Below, piece after piece: positions 31,770-43,566 of a DNA stretch of 64,000 nt. The stretch is taken from positions 1,376,501 to 1,440,500 of the forward strand of contig OU015663.1 in assembly GCA_907165275.2 (NCBI GenBank), written 5' to 3'. The translations under genes and the position numbers were made by a program. The notes below the pieces were generated by a model, which ran no database searches, was not told the DNA's origin, and worked only from the letters and a program-made list of their open reading frames with translations. Source of the DNA: Zygaena filipendulae (lineage: Eukaryota > Arthropoda > Insecta > Lepidoptera > Zygaenidae). The stretch's first letter is position 1. Each line of letters starts with the position of its first letter.

Positions 31770-32545
31770 TATAGCCATTACCTCCAGACCACACACTAGG
31801 CATGATTTCTCCTAGTAGTTGAGAATAATTATAATATCCATCAATTAATCAAATAAATATAAAAGTCAGTGCACTGGTTTGTTAGTAATACGTTTAGGTT
31901 AGGTTTCTGTCTTCAGGAGCACGTCTGTTGTAGTCCGTGTTATTACGGGCATGGCTGAGAAAGGGTTAACTTCCAACCAAGAAACCCTCTTGAAACAAAT
32001 AACATTGGAATATACGCACAATTAAAACTAGACCGTATTTCTTTTGGTATTCGGTTCGATGTACTAAACTAGCTTTGGAACCCTTTTTTGAAGTCGGTTT
32101 ATCGAATAGGTAATATCGAACTCAAAGGTGTAAGCATACCAGGCAACTATGAAGCAGAAAAGGTAACACAGAATAGATAGGGAAAACGGAGCGAGCTAGT
32201 TTCTACCAAATATCATAACGTAAAAAGAAAAGCAATAATAAAATTCCCAGGAACAAATATCTGGTACAATCGTGAGTGATTTCATTCATCACTTGAGATC
32301 AAAGGCAAAGGAGGCGAATAGCGCTGACACCTCGTCTAGAACGTATGGGCTGTGGCACGTATGGAGATGAAAGTTTTAGTTCTTTCTCTTTTTTATTAGA
32401 ACTTTTAAAGTAATTGTGCCGGTGTCAATGTGTGACTTGATGGAGAAAGCAATAAGTAGGTACCTAGATAGGTGCTTACTCAAGATATTATACCTATTCT
32501 GAAGTCTTGACAGCTCCAAAATAAAAAAGCACTAAAAATAGGCAC
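31770..32545. other. No gene seen
   Basis: Nothing recognised apart from short AT-rich runs. Confidence 0.4.
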
Positions 32546-32874
32546 AATAGGGATGTGGACTACTTTTGAAAATCAAAATTCTCATTAGTCCGTCAGTTAG
32601 AAAATAAAAAAACAATAGACACGTATTTTTTGCTTTTTCAAATAAATTAAAATATACAGAGATAAAGCGCATTAAAGTTTAGGGTGAGGGGGTCGTGACG
32701 TCACCAACCGCTAAAACCGCCATACAAACTGTCAGAATAGTGACGTCACGCGAAATTTCAACTCAATATATCGCCGTTATTTTTTTATTACGTAATAAAG
32801 GAAAAAATACGTGTCCAATATTTTTAATAATCTACAAGACGGACTAAAAAATAAAAATTAGTCAATATGCCATT
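32546..32874 (-). mobile_element. CRE-bearing MITE, copy H
   Basis: 329 bp, very close to copy G, with both TGACGTCA octamers intact. Confidence 0.8.
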
Positions 32875-32993
32875 CAAAACAAAATATGTAGATATTATTT
32901 ACATATCTACTCACTTTCAAGCAACTTCTAGAAATACAATTTATGAACTACCTATTATTTGAATTATATAGATAACAGATATACTAGTCGCGG

Positions 32994-33112
32994 TTTCACT
33001 GGCGTTAAATTCAGAGTTCCCGTGGGAATTCCGGAGTAAAAGTAGTATGTGTCCTTTTCTGTTCCCCTGATGGCAACGTGTTTGCAAAATTTCATGATGG
33101 TCACTTGAGTAT
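32994..33112 (-). mobile_element. Helitron, 5' end lost
   Basis: CTAG at 32994, shortened hairpin, GGAGTAAAAGTAG body, ends in AAATTTCATGATGG. Confidence 0.65.
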
Positions 33113-34626
33113 AGGTACCGTGACAATGAACAATGTCATTTATAGTACCTATCAGGACTTGATTTAGCAAGATTTTCACAAACCTTATACGTACAATCCA
33201 TATCCAATTTATAAAGTCGTTTTGTAATTACCTCGTATGCAATAATTTAGTAAAGAAATTGTGTGTGAACACTTTTGGCGTTAATTAAGAACTGGTGGAC
33301 AATAGATTAAGAACAGTAACTAATAGTTTCCTATTTTTTACTCCCTGTTCTTAGTTTATAGCCAACGAAGTGGCGTTGTCGATTGGAAATGGGAGCACGA
33401 GTGCACAAAGCCTGAACTCTACTCAAGCAAAACAGAACCTCGCTCTACACTCGCTACGATAAGGTTCGATCGATACTTGCATATACTCGCTCAAAGTTGA
33501 TCGTCTGTCGCTACAGAGGTGTATGCGGGAAGACCCTTCAAAGCAAAAGCGAAGCAGAGCTGCGTTTCATAGCTGTCATTGTGGTCATTATCATCCTGAG
33601 CAGGCAACGAGTTCTTATGAGCGCAGCAACAGAGCAGAGAGCAAAACAAACCAAACAATGTTGAAACTTTTTCTTCTTTAATCATGGCGACATCATGACA
33701 ATGTTTCTCGATAGTAAAAATATCTTCCTCTGCTTCTGCAGTTATGGCAAAATGCCAATGACAATGTTAGATAGATTGTTCCCCAAGATAAAGCACGGTT
33801 CTCCAACAAAAAGAAAAATGGCTGCTGAAAAGTGGGTGAAATAAAGTACGCGACACGCGTGCAGCCGATACGATTTCCATTTCGACAACAACGGTTGCGT
33901 AACTCTAAACTATTTATTACTTCATATCCGTAACTTAAACTATTTATTACTTGACATCATAATACGATTTATTAGTTCTTTATTTATATAATTACCAAAG
34001 ATCATAATTATAATCAGTAATAAAAAAATACCCAAAATTCACAATCAGTGACGCAAAAACTTACGCAAAAACTTCCACAAAAAAGAAGGAATCTTTAGTT
34101 CTTTCGACCAGTACTAGGTGACTTTTTAAAATATCAACGTAGGTTATTTTTTTGAAATCGATAATAATCAACTCGTCAAATACAAATCGGGACCTAGATA
34201 TTTTTGTCAAGCTCCAAAACATTTTGTAGAGTTTTTTGGCGGGCATCAAAGATGGCGGTTCGGTCATTTATTTTCTTGTCGATAAAAAATGGTTAAAAAT
34301 GGATTTTGTCGTGTTAAAAGGTACTGTATTGGACAATAATTTTCACAGTGACGGTTTTTTATGTGCTCAAGAATATGAAATTTCGAGCTGATTTCATCGG
34401 TTTCCTCCAAAAGCTACGAGAAAGTTCATGCAAGCTACCGTTGCTGGCAATTTCAAACCGTACAACGAAGCATTTTAATAGAAATTACATTGATCTAATT
34501 ATTTTACTTGAAACTGGCTAAATGCATTATATGCGAAAGCCCATAAAAAAAAGAAGAAAGAAAGAAACAATTTGTAGTTAAATAGTACCTACTTCAAATG
34601 CTTGTATAATACACGTTACGTAATGA
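33113..34626. other. No gene called
   Basis: A minus frame at 33491-33685 is GC-richer than its surroundings but has no domain, acceptor or signal that can be supported. The rest is AT-rich. Confidence 0.35.
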
Positions 34627-34930
34627 CTAGCTGTGCCCCGCGCTTTCACCCACATGAAACGTTTTTGTATGACAACTTTTTTTCCCAACATCCAATTTAA
34701 AAAAAAAACAAAGCCTATATGTAGCTCCAGGTTTAGCTTAATCTACCTGTGAAAACCGCATGAAAATCCGTTCAGTAGATTCGGAGATTATCGCGAACAG
34801 ACAGACAGAAAAGATTTTTTAAAACCCTTTTTTGTGGTTGGTTACTCGTCGTTCATCGTCCCCTGTCAGTTTTTGTTAAAAATATTCAATGTACAGAATC
34901 GCGGATTCTACTCTTTTATTATAGTATAGA
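34627..34930 (-). mobile_element. Lep1-type Helitron, long subfamily
   Basis: CTAG at 34627 to TAGTATAGA at 34930, with CTATATGTAGCTCCAGG and a CAGACAGACAG run inside. Full-length twin at 59633-59936. Confidence 0.85.
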
Positions 34931-35374
34931 AAAAGATATAGAGCCAATTGGTACCTTGTCTTCACGGCACACGATTTATTACAAACGATGTAGGTAACGG
35001 TTGGCAGTAGATAGGTAGGTATGGCTATAAGACAAAATTATATTCACAAGTCAAAATAATATTAATGCTTCTTCGCAACACAAAGCGTGTTTTTTATGAA
35101 TAATAAAAAAGAAATTACCGGAACGATGATGAATTCTCACACTGAAAACGCAGAGAGTTTGTTATTCTGTCGGCTTTTTTTTTATAGATAAAAGTGACCG
35201 TTCACGCAACTTCAGGAAGTTGGATATTTCTTATAAACTTCAAATTTCCAGGTCGCAACTCTATTTTAACTATTTTCGTATAACAGTATTGTTTAACTTT
35301 CAGAATATCAGTTACAATAGTAAATTATTACAAGCTGACCCGGCAAACGTTCTGCAAAGACATGAACGACGCTT

Positions 35375-35640
35375 AAATTGTTTTTTTTTATGCCATAGGG
35401 GGCAAACGGGCAAGTGGTACACCTGATGGTAAGTGATTACCGCCGCCCATGGACATCTGCAACGCCAGAAGGCATGCAGGTGCGTTGCCGACCTGGAATG
35501 GGGATGGGAACTGGCTTTCAACTGGGGCTGCCGGAACACACCGTTAGGTGCTCGGCGACAGATTTGCAACTTGAAGGTGGTAGCTAGCCAGCCGGGCACT
35601 AGAGAGCGCCCTACCACCATGCTATGGTTTCCTCACGATG
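35375..35640 (+). repeat. Dispersed repeat opening TTTATGCCATAGGGGGCA
   Basis: A GC-rich repeat starting with a T run. A decayed piece is also seen at 389-440. It opens frames on both strands (35312-35699) that look like protein but shadow the repeat. The family is not named with confidence; it is likely a SINE or a LINE end. Confidence 0.5.
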
Positions 35641-35694
35641 TTTTCCTTCACCGACAGCTCAATATTTATTTGGATATACCGATTAAAATTATTA

Positions 35695-35797
35695 TTTGAA
35701 AAAGCAAAATATACCCACGTGTCTATTATTTTTTTATTTTCAAACTGACGGACTTATTACAATTTCGATTTTCATACCTTGGAGAATACCCAATTAA
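35695..35797 (+). mobile_element. CRE-bearing MITE, copy I (3' fragment)
   Basis: Only the TACGTGTCTATT-like to CCTTGGAGAATACCCAATT end of the copy C subfamily remains. Confidence 0.6.
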
Positions 35798-35966
35798 ATT
35801 TTAAAGTTGGTACCTAATGCATTAAAATCATAACAATTAGGATTACGATAAAACGATTATAAATCCGCAAACGCGCACCTTCAAGAAAATAATCATGAAA
35901 TACCTAAATACCTATCTGCAGTCTGAGAATTTGCACAGATTCATAATTATGAAGACCTAAACCTAA

Positions 35967-38008
35967 ACGTCTGTCAAGCTAGAAAAGTCAAGTCGGCAGA
36001 ATTAATTGATTTTTAGGTCAAAATTTAGTGCTCAATTAGTGCTAATTTAGTGCTGAAAAAAAAAATTTGGTGCTGTGATAGGTGGAACAAAAATGAGAAC
36101 ACTGCTAACTTTTTATTAAGCTAGCAGTGTACCGTTCGTGACCGCGTTACAATACAGTTGCAGCGGAATTCGCATGGGCTAATAATTTAGTGCTCAATTA
36201 GTGCTGCCATTGTAGCGAAAATTTTTTGAAAAATAATCGTTTTTGAATTTTTTTTCAAATAAAATACTGTACTAGCGACACCAGCCGGTCTAAGAGCTCA
36301 AAAACGGGAACTGATGAAATTGAAACACGTCACCATTTAGCGCTCAATTAGTGCTGCCAGTATAATAAAGAATATTTGAAAAATAACCTTTTTTTTAATT
36401 TTTTTCAATAACTTTTACTTAATTAAGCTAGCAGATTTAGCTAGCAGTGTACCTTTCGTGACCGCGTTATGATACAGTTGCAGCGGAATCCGCATGAGCT
36501 AATAATTTAGTGCTCAATTAGTGCTGCCATTGTAGCGAAAATTTTTTGAAAAATAATCGTTTTTGAATTTTTTTCCAAATAAAATACTGTACTAGCGACA
36601 CCGGCCGGTCTAAGAGCTCAAAAACGGGAACTGATGAAATTGAAACACGTCACCATTTAGCGCTCAATTAGTGCTGCCAGTATAATAAAGAATTTTTGAA
36701 AAATAACCGTTTTTGAGCTCTTAGACCGGCCGGTGTCGCTAGTACAGTATTTTGTTTGAAAAAAAATTCAAAAATGATTATTTTTCAAAAATTTTTCGCT
36801 ACAATGGCAGCACTAATTGAGCACAAAATTATTAGCGCATGCGGATTCCGCAGCAACTGTATCATAACGCGGTCACGAAAGGTACACTGCTAGCTAAATC
36901 TGCTAGCTTAATTAAGTAAAAGTTATTGAAAAAAATTAAAAAAAAAGGTTATTTTTCAAAAATTCTTTATTATACTGGCAGCACTAATTGAGCGCTAAAT
37001 GGTGACGTGTTTCAATTTCATCAGTTCCCGTTTTTGAGCTCTTAGACCGGCCGGTGTCGCTAGTACAGTATTTTATTTGAAAAAAAAATCAAAAACCATT
37101 ATTTTTCAAAAAATTTTCGCTACAATGGCAGCACTAATTGAGCACTAAATTATTAGCTCATGCGGATTCCGCTGCAACTGTATCATAACGTGGTCACGAA
37201 AGGTACACTGCTAGCTAAATCTGCTAGCTTAATTAAGTAAAAGTTATTGAAAAAAATTAAAAAAAAGGTTATTTTTCAAAAATTCTTTATTATACTGGCA
37301 GCACTAATTGAGCGCTAAATGGTGACGTGTTTCAATTTCATCAGTTCCCGTTTTTGAGCTCTTAGACCGGCCGGTGTCGCTAGTACAGTATTTTATTTGA
37401 AAAAAAATTCAAAAACGATTATTTTTCAAAAATTTTTCGCTACAATGGCAGCACTAATTGAGCACTAAATTATTAGCTCATGCGGATTCGGCTGCAACTG
37501 TATCATAACGCGGTTACGAAAGGTACATTGCTAGCTAAATCTGCTAGCTTAATTAAGTAAAAGTTATTGAAAAAAATTAAAAAAAGGTTATTTTTAAAAA
37601 ATTCTTTATTATACTGGCAGCACTAATTGAGCGCTAAATGGTGACGTGTTTCAATTTCATCAGTTCCCGTTTTTGAGCTCTTAGACCGGCTGGTGTCGCT
37701 AGTACAGTATTTTATTTGAAAAAAAAATTCAAAAACGATTATTTTTCAAAAATTTTTCGCTACAATGGCAGCATTAATTGAGCACTAAATTATTAGCCCA
37801 TGCGAATTCCGCTGCAACTGTATTGTAACGCGGTCACGAACGGTACACTGCTAGCTTAATAAAAAGTTAGCAGTGTTCTCATTTTTGTTCCACCTATCAC
37901 AGCACCAAATTTTTTTTTTCAGCACTAAATTAGCACTAATTGAGCACTAAATTTTGACCTAAAAATCAATTGATTCTGCCGACTTGACCTTTCTAGCTTG
38001 ACAGACGT
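35967..38008. mobile_element. Foldback element, 2042 bp, 9-bp target duplication
   Basis: Perfect duplication TAAACCTAA at 35958-35966 and 38009-38017. The outermost sequence, from ACGTCTGTCAAGCTAGAAA, is repeated inverted at the right end with very few mismatches. Both arms are arrays of a 320-bp module marked by TTAGTGCT boxes and CATTGTAGCG: two modules in the left arm (36208, 36528) and four in the right (about 36797, 37118, 37438, 37758). The inversion centre is near 36706-36715. It has no coding frame. Long modular arms with a 9-bp duplication resemble Drosophila FB elements and Mutator-like elements; the assignment is by architecture only. Confidence 0.9.
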
Positions 38009-38421
38009 TAAACCTAACCAAAACCACATGGTTAAATAATGCCCCGACAATTTATTTTAGAACATTTTCCTAGCACAAAAATACGTTCTTTAATAACATT
38101 GAAATGTATGTACAAAGTCGCTAGGACTCTCACGTCATGCTAATTTCGGAAATAATCAAGAAATTTATCGAGAGGATAAGAGGCACGTTGACTCCCGACC
38201 TCCGAACGATACGAGGGTCAAGTTCCACTAATTGCTAATTAATTAGATAACAATGTAATACGAGTGGTCCAATTCGGCTGATTGAGAGAATCCTTTATTG
38301 GATGTGTGATTATATAGAATATGAAACTCTAATTGCTAGCTGGCGTCTCCACCCGTATGACGACAACCTTTTTCAGTATGTTTTGCGAGAAACTCTGAAG
38401 TACGTACGTACCTTTTTTTAA

Positions 38422-38645
38422 CAACACTTCTCAACACACAGATCTACTTGATCCCACACTTGTGTCGTACAACCCAAGCAACACGTGGTACATACTACAT
38501 AATATACTGCAATATAAATAAGTAAACACGCCCAGATTGGAAAGTGGAACCTTGTGTTCATCACACAAAGTCCACCGCCCATCGGGAACGGAACCCGGGA
38601 CCTCTTGATTAGCGGGTAGGCATGTGACCTACTGCGCCAATCCGG
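38422..38645 (-). mobile_element. tRNA-derived SINE, copy 3 (inverted, diverged)
   Basis: Reads as the complement of copy 1, with box B GGTTCCGTTCC and A-box TGGCGCAGTAG altered. The (ATT)n tail is missing. Confidence 0.8.
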
Positions 38646-38799
38646 TCGTCACCTAATTAATTAATTTTAATCCAGTAGCGATTCCAACCATCAAAACCGA
38701 CCAAACTCACTCGATCGAAAACTACAGCCATTTTCTTTTTTCTTTTTGTAGATCGAGGGTCGAGACCTTTACGCCTTGTCCGTAACTATTATGCCTACA

Positions 38800-39095
38800 T
38801 CTATATAAAAATGAATCCCTATTTCCCTTGGTCACGGCATTACGCGTGAACGGCTGGACCAATTTTGCTAATTCTTTTTTGTTGTTTGTTATTGTAAGAA
38901 GAAGAATGTGAAAGAATATTGGAGTTCCTGCGAGAATTCCGAAACATACGCGAGTGAATCTCCGAAACGGCTGGACCGATTTTGACGGGAGTTGCAGTGC
39001 TAATTAGCTGATGTTGTAAGAAGTAAATAAGGCTACTTTGGACTTCCTGCGGGAATTCAGAAACTCACGCGGATGAAACCGCGGGGCACAGCTAG
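38800..39095 (+). mobile_element. Lep1-type Helitron, two body units
   Basis: A[TCTATATAAAAATGAATC...CAGCTAG]T, 296 bp, with two GGAGTTCC/GGACTTCC blocks. Confidence 0.85.
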
Positions 39096-39500
39096 TACCT
39101 CATAAAACAAGAGGATTGTGAATATACAAATGCCACCACCCCAAACAATTCTCGATTCTATTGCTTTAAGAGCATAACAAAACAGTTTTGAAGTGCTTTT
39201 TACATCACATAGATATTGCAATTTTTATTAAAAAAAAAGAATAGAAACAAGAATCGATCACCAAAAAGTAAACCTTACACAACAGCGTTTTAGTTGACAA
39301 TCCATCGACAAGTGCTCGATGTCCAAACAGCGGCGGCCCAACAAAAGAGTTTGAAGCACATCGCGACAGCAAAACAACAGTTGTTCGACACAATGCTATC
39401 GGACGACATGGCTGCTATTATCACAAGTCGATCCGAGTTCGCGTTGCATTGTTGCATGGTTGCGACAGACACTGCAAATATGTTACATATTATACATATA

Positions 39501-40349
39501 CAAGATGTCCCACGGATATGCCAAATGGAGGGAAAGTACTTTGAATATTGAAGATGGAACATTTTACTGAAAGAAGATCTTATTTATGTTATTCATTAAC
39601 GTCCCGACAAAAATCTACAGACAAAACAGGAAATATCTTACCTTTCACATCCCAACTTGTAATACCTTGAAGCAGCGCAACAACCCTGTAACTCGTATGT
39701 GCCAATTATATAATGACGTTAGTGCCAAAACTTCATCTAATATAGATTTATTTCACACATTTACCGCTTTTCGCTCTTCACTTTCAAAATTGTAAACTAC
39801 CTTCAACCTGTATTTTTTCTCTTTTTAATCTTCTCTCTCTCAACGTCCCATAAATTTGTCTTATAGATCAGCATTGTTTAAGGGTATTTAATTAGTTTAA
39901 GTGCATGTCAAACTGTAATTGTGTATTGTCCTATCAATGTTAAATACCTGTTAATGTTGAAATAAAGAAAAATAAAATAAAATAATAAAAGGAAGACTAT
40001 GAAATTTTGTTTAAAGAAATTAAAAGGTGACATTGCTGTAGGAACATACAACTGAAAATTTGTATTAAAAATGTTAAAATTCATGGTCTTCCTTTTATTT
40101 TTGACACTTTGTTATTTAGCAAAAATAATCCTTATGATGAAGCCTTTCGATCGGCATGATAAAGCTACTGGCTGAATATTTTCCTCATGTAACGGGTGCG
40201 ATTCCCGGTTCAATCATGTAATTATTTAAATATCTATGAATGCAGTTTAAATTGTTTTTTTAAATTCAAATAAGGTCTTCTTTCAATAAAGTGTTCCTTC
40301 AATATTCAAGGTACTTTCCCTCCATGTGGCATATCCGTGGGACACCCTG
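39501..40349. mobile_element. TA-flanked TIR element with a LINE end inside
   Basis: Inverted arms of about 90 bp begin CAAGATGTCCCACGGATA (left) and CAGGGTGTCCCACGGATA (right) and continue through GGAGGGAAAGTAC and AATATTGAAG. TA flanks both ends, so a Tc1/mariner-type origin is likely. The frame 39294-39551 runs into the left arm by chance. Confidence 0.75.
39590..39990 (+). pseudogene. LINE C-terminal coding relic and 3' tail
   Basis: The frame ending at 39795 contains NPVTRMCQLYNDVS and SNIDLFHTFTAFRS, the pattern of the last residues of Jockey-type LINE proteins (RMC-LYN...IDLF). It is followed by a UTR and an AATAAA-rich, A-rich tail (39961-39990). It is a 5'-truncated insertion inside the TIR element. 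Confidence 0.6.
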
Positions 40350-40573
40350 TATATGTACGTAACCGTTTCGAGGGTTGCTATTGAGAGGCGATTTTAGGTG
40401 GTGTCATTTTTAGGGGTGCGGCGATCGAACTTACACAGACATTTCTAGGAGTAGTTGCTGGATACACTAGACATAAACGTAAATATTTAATACAAAGAGA
40501 AAATCAACGAGGCAAATAGCATCTTAAGTAAGAGCCAGCTATTGAGTTACGGTCGTAAATGCAGACATTTACC

Positions 40574-41059
40574 GCCGCACTCAGTCGACTTTAATGATGA
40601 CTTAGTTAAGTATAGATTTTTAAAACAAAACTGCGCAATCAGACAAGTTTAGTAAATTAATATTGATTGGCATTTAACTAATTGAGTTACATCTCATTAA
40701 ATTCCAATTAACATTAATTTACTGAACGTCTCTGATTGCGGCAGTTTTGTTTTAAAAATCTACTACCCGATTGGCGCAATGGTCACCATGCCTCCCCGCT
40801 AATCAAGAGGTTCCTGGTTCGATTCCCGGTGGGGGTGGACTTTGTGTGATGAACACAGGGTTCCATTTTCCAGTCTGGGCGTGTTTATATATATCTATAG
40901 TATAATATATATGTAATAATATGTGTAGTTTGCTTGGTTTCCACGACACAAGCTTATAGCTTAGTGTGGGATCAAGTAGATCTGTGTGTTGTGAAGTGGA
41001 TTATTATTATTATTATTATACTTAACTAAGTAATCATTAAAGTCGACTCTGAGTGCGGC
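40574..41059. mobile_element. TIR MITE interrupted by a SINE
   Basis: Arms GCCGCACTCAGTCGACTTTA and, inverted, GCCGCACTCAGAGTCGACTT continue for over 60 bp to AGATTTTTAAAACAAAACTG. The right arm is broken at 40764/41020 by the SINE. Without it the MITE is about 230 bp. Confidence 0.8.
40765..41019 (+). mobile_element. tRNA-derived SINE, copy 4
   Basis: It matches copies 1 and 2 with a small internal deletion, ends in (ATT)n, and sits inside the MITE's right arm. Confidence 0.9.
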
Positions 41060-41149
41060 CGTTAGCCTGCTATGTGAATAATACAAACGTGCACACACAA
41101 AATGGATATATTACTGACATAACTTACCAATGCAATAGAATCCATGTGT

Positions 41150-41900
41150 AATCGACATGATCGTGCACAGTAAGTATGCAACAGAATGCATATTGAAATT
41201 GAAATTGAACAACCTTAATTTGATACACCATAAAAAATTACAACAACTATACAATAACAAGTACCGATGGTTCGTGGCCCAACCGCCAGACAGACGCCGC
41301 CGCCCGCCGAACAGAAGTTGTACCTAACCACAATAACGTGCACAGTATGCTATAGAATGCCTGTGTAAGTGTAACCGACACAAAAATGTACAGTGTGCAG
41401 CAGAAAGCATGTGTAACCGACAAAAACGTGCATAATATGCACTAGCATACCTGTGTGACTGACACAAAAATACACAGTATGCACAGCAGGAAGCATTGTG
41501 TATCCGACAAAAACGTGCAGATCATCCTCCTAATATTATAAACGCGAAAGTTTGTAAGAATATATAGATGGATGTTTGTTACTCTTTCACGCAAAAACTA
41601 CTGGATGGATTTAAATGAAACTTTACAATAATATAGCTTATACATCAGATTAACACATAGAGTACTTTTATCCCGGAATTCCCGCGGGAACTCTGAAATT
41701 AACGCGGGTGAAACCGCGGGGCACAACAAGTGTAATATAATGCGTGTGTGACTGACACAAAAACACACAGTATACAACAAAATACATGTGTTACTGACAT
41801 AAACGTGTACAGTATACAATAGAATTCCTGTATGACTGACACAAAAACGCACAGTGTGCAACAGAATACCTGTGCAACCGACAAAAAGTGCACAGCAACA
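41150..41900. repeat. Minisatellite of about 40-bp units, split by a Helitron
   Basis: Imperfect units with the pattern GTGCACAGTATGCAACAGAA then TGCCTGTGTGACTGACAC run from 41150 to 41524 and continue at 41731-41900. Stray units occur near 42460-42520. Frames on the minus strand (41598-42000) are shadows of the repeat. Confidence 0.75.
41525..41730 (+). mobile_element. Lep1-type Helitron inside the minisatellite
   Basis: A[TCCTCCTAATATTATAAA...CAACAAG]T, 206 bp, with CTAG mutated to CAAG. It closely matches 18649-18887. Confidence 0.85.
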
Positions 41901-42009
41901 GAATGAATACAATAGAATAGGATAGAAGTTTATTTGGTACCAAAATTAAACACAAACTTAAATAACTTTGAATTAGATAAGGTACCAAAATGGCCGCCAC
42001 TCAGCATAT

Positions 42010-42031
42010 GCCGTGGGACTAAACCCACGGC
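42010..42031. other. Perfect 8-bp stem hairpin
   Basis: GCCGTGGG and CCCACGGC are separated by ACTAAA. It lies at the end of a repeat-like stretch (41905-42040) that resembles a LINE 3' end. Confidence 0.5.
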
Positions 42032-42071
42032 TGATTTAATTCGTAAGTAAATTTATAGGTACCTAAATATA

Positions 42072-42444
42072 CAACGTGTTAATGAATTGACTGAAAACTA
42101 GAAAGTAGTTAGTTCAGAATCGACTTCCGAAGCGATCGCACCATGTTTTAATATAGGTTATATTTTTTTATTTTTACTAGCCCATTTCTAAATTATTTAT
42201 AATTCAATATTTGGCGCGTACGCCGCCCGTAGCAAAAAAATCGAATCGGTCATTGGCACGTAGGCCGTGACGTAGGCGCGGGCGTAGCGCTTGAAATTTC
42301 GTAGATAGGTCACCTCCAAACTAATGTTGAATTAACTTTAAGATTATTAATTTTTTCGACATAATTTATATTTTAATCATAGTATTATTGTTTATTTTTT
42401 TAAATGGGGTGTATCAGGTTTTTGGTCAATTCATTAGCACGTTG
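42072..42444 (-). mobile_element. TA-flanked MITE (copy 4)
   Basis: 373 bp with TA flanks. It contains a small extra segment near 42256-42275 relative to copy 3. Confidence 0.85.
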
Positions 42445-43206
42445 TATAGAAAAAAAATGCAATTATGTAACTGACAAAAACGTTGCAACATTCCCGTGTA
42501 CTAGGTAACAAATACATATGCACAGAAGGTCTGATATTGTATTGTAGTGCGAACCCAAGCTGCGGAAGTACGTAGATAAGGAAATTAGATTTTGCGAAGG
42601 TCAAGTCTACACAATTCAGTCCCTATTTCTGGAGTACAATCCCCGGAAGGCGCTCTTGTTTAGAGATAGGTACATATTATTCAGTACATTTATTGTTACC
42701 CAACAATATGGAATTAATTCCATATTCAAAGACTCGCTTATGCGCGTAGTTTACTCGCCTTAGTTTCGGGATTCAGTTATGAATAAGAGCTCTCTTTATG
42801 CTGTATGCTGTAATTCTTCATGTGTCAAATAAAGTTTTTCAATTCAATTCAATTCTTCCCCATAAGAGGGTGTATTTCCAAAAGCCTTCTCTTAGTGCTT
42901 CCTACATTATAGGTAAATGAAAGTCGTGTGATTAATTTAAACCTTTCAGACCTGTCAATGTTTGCTATACTTTGATGATTCAGTCAGATGACAAATGTTT
43001 GTTTGTTTGTTTGTATACTTTATTGAACATAAACAAAGTTTTTACAAATTGCTAAAATTACTAAAATATAATAAATATATAAATATAATTACTAAAATAT
43101 AATGAATATATAAATATAATTACTAAAATATAATAAATACATAAATATATTTGCCAAAATTAATATATAAATTGCTAAAATTAATATGTAATCCTAATAT
43201 TAATTA
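42445..43206. other. AT-rich tandem repeats, no gene
   Basis: Short units containing AATATAATTACTAAAATATA repeat at about 43061-43195. A LINE-like end AATAAAGTTTTTCAATTC lies at 42829. Confidence 0.45.
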
Positions 43207-43566
43207 CTAGTTGTGCCCCGCGGTTTCACCCGCGTGAGTTTTGAAATTCCCGCAGGAACTCCCAACTTTTCACCGTTTAAAACTTCCCTGTACTTCCACG
43301 AATCTTTCAAGATCAAAATTAGCCAAATCGTTCCAGCCATTCTCGTGTTTTTGCGAGACAAACGAAAAGTATTCATTTTTATATACAAAATATGAAAGAC
43401 TTGATTGTTCGTTACGCTTTGACGCCTTAACTGCTCCACCAATCATCATGAAATTATGCATATACACATCGTCAGAAGTACAGAAAAGGGTGTAGTGTAT
43501 ATTTTACCCTGGAATTCCCGAGAGAACTCCGAAACTAACGTGGGTAAAACTGCAGGGAACAGCTAG
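43207..43566. mobile_element. Helitron composite with two outward 3' ends
   Basis: The left end is CTAGTTGTGCCCCGCGG (minus type) and the right end is CTGCAGGGAACAGCTAG (plus type). Two copies are joined head to head near 43390, with no terminal 5' end left. Confidence 0.8.

Noticed and set aside
35312..35699. Overlapping 102- and 88-codon frames
   Set aside because: Both lie in a dispersed GC-rich repeat and have no domain.
36200..37780. CRISPR-like or satellite array
   Set aside because: The 320-bp modules are arranged as inverted arms with terminal target duplication, which fits a foldback transposon.
39294..39551. 85- and 90-codon frames on both strands
   Set aside because: They run into the left arm of a TIR element and show no protein-like conservation clues.
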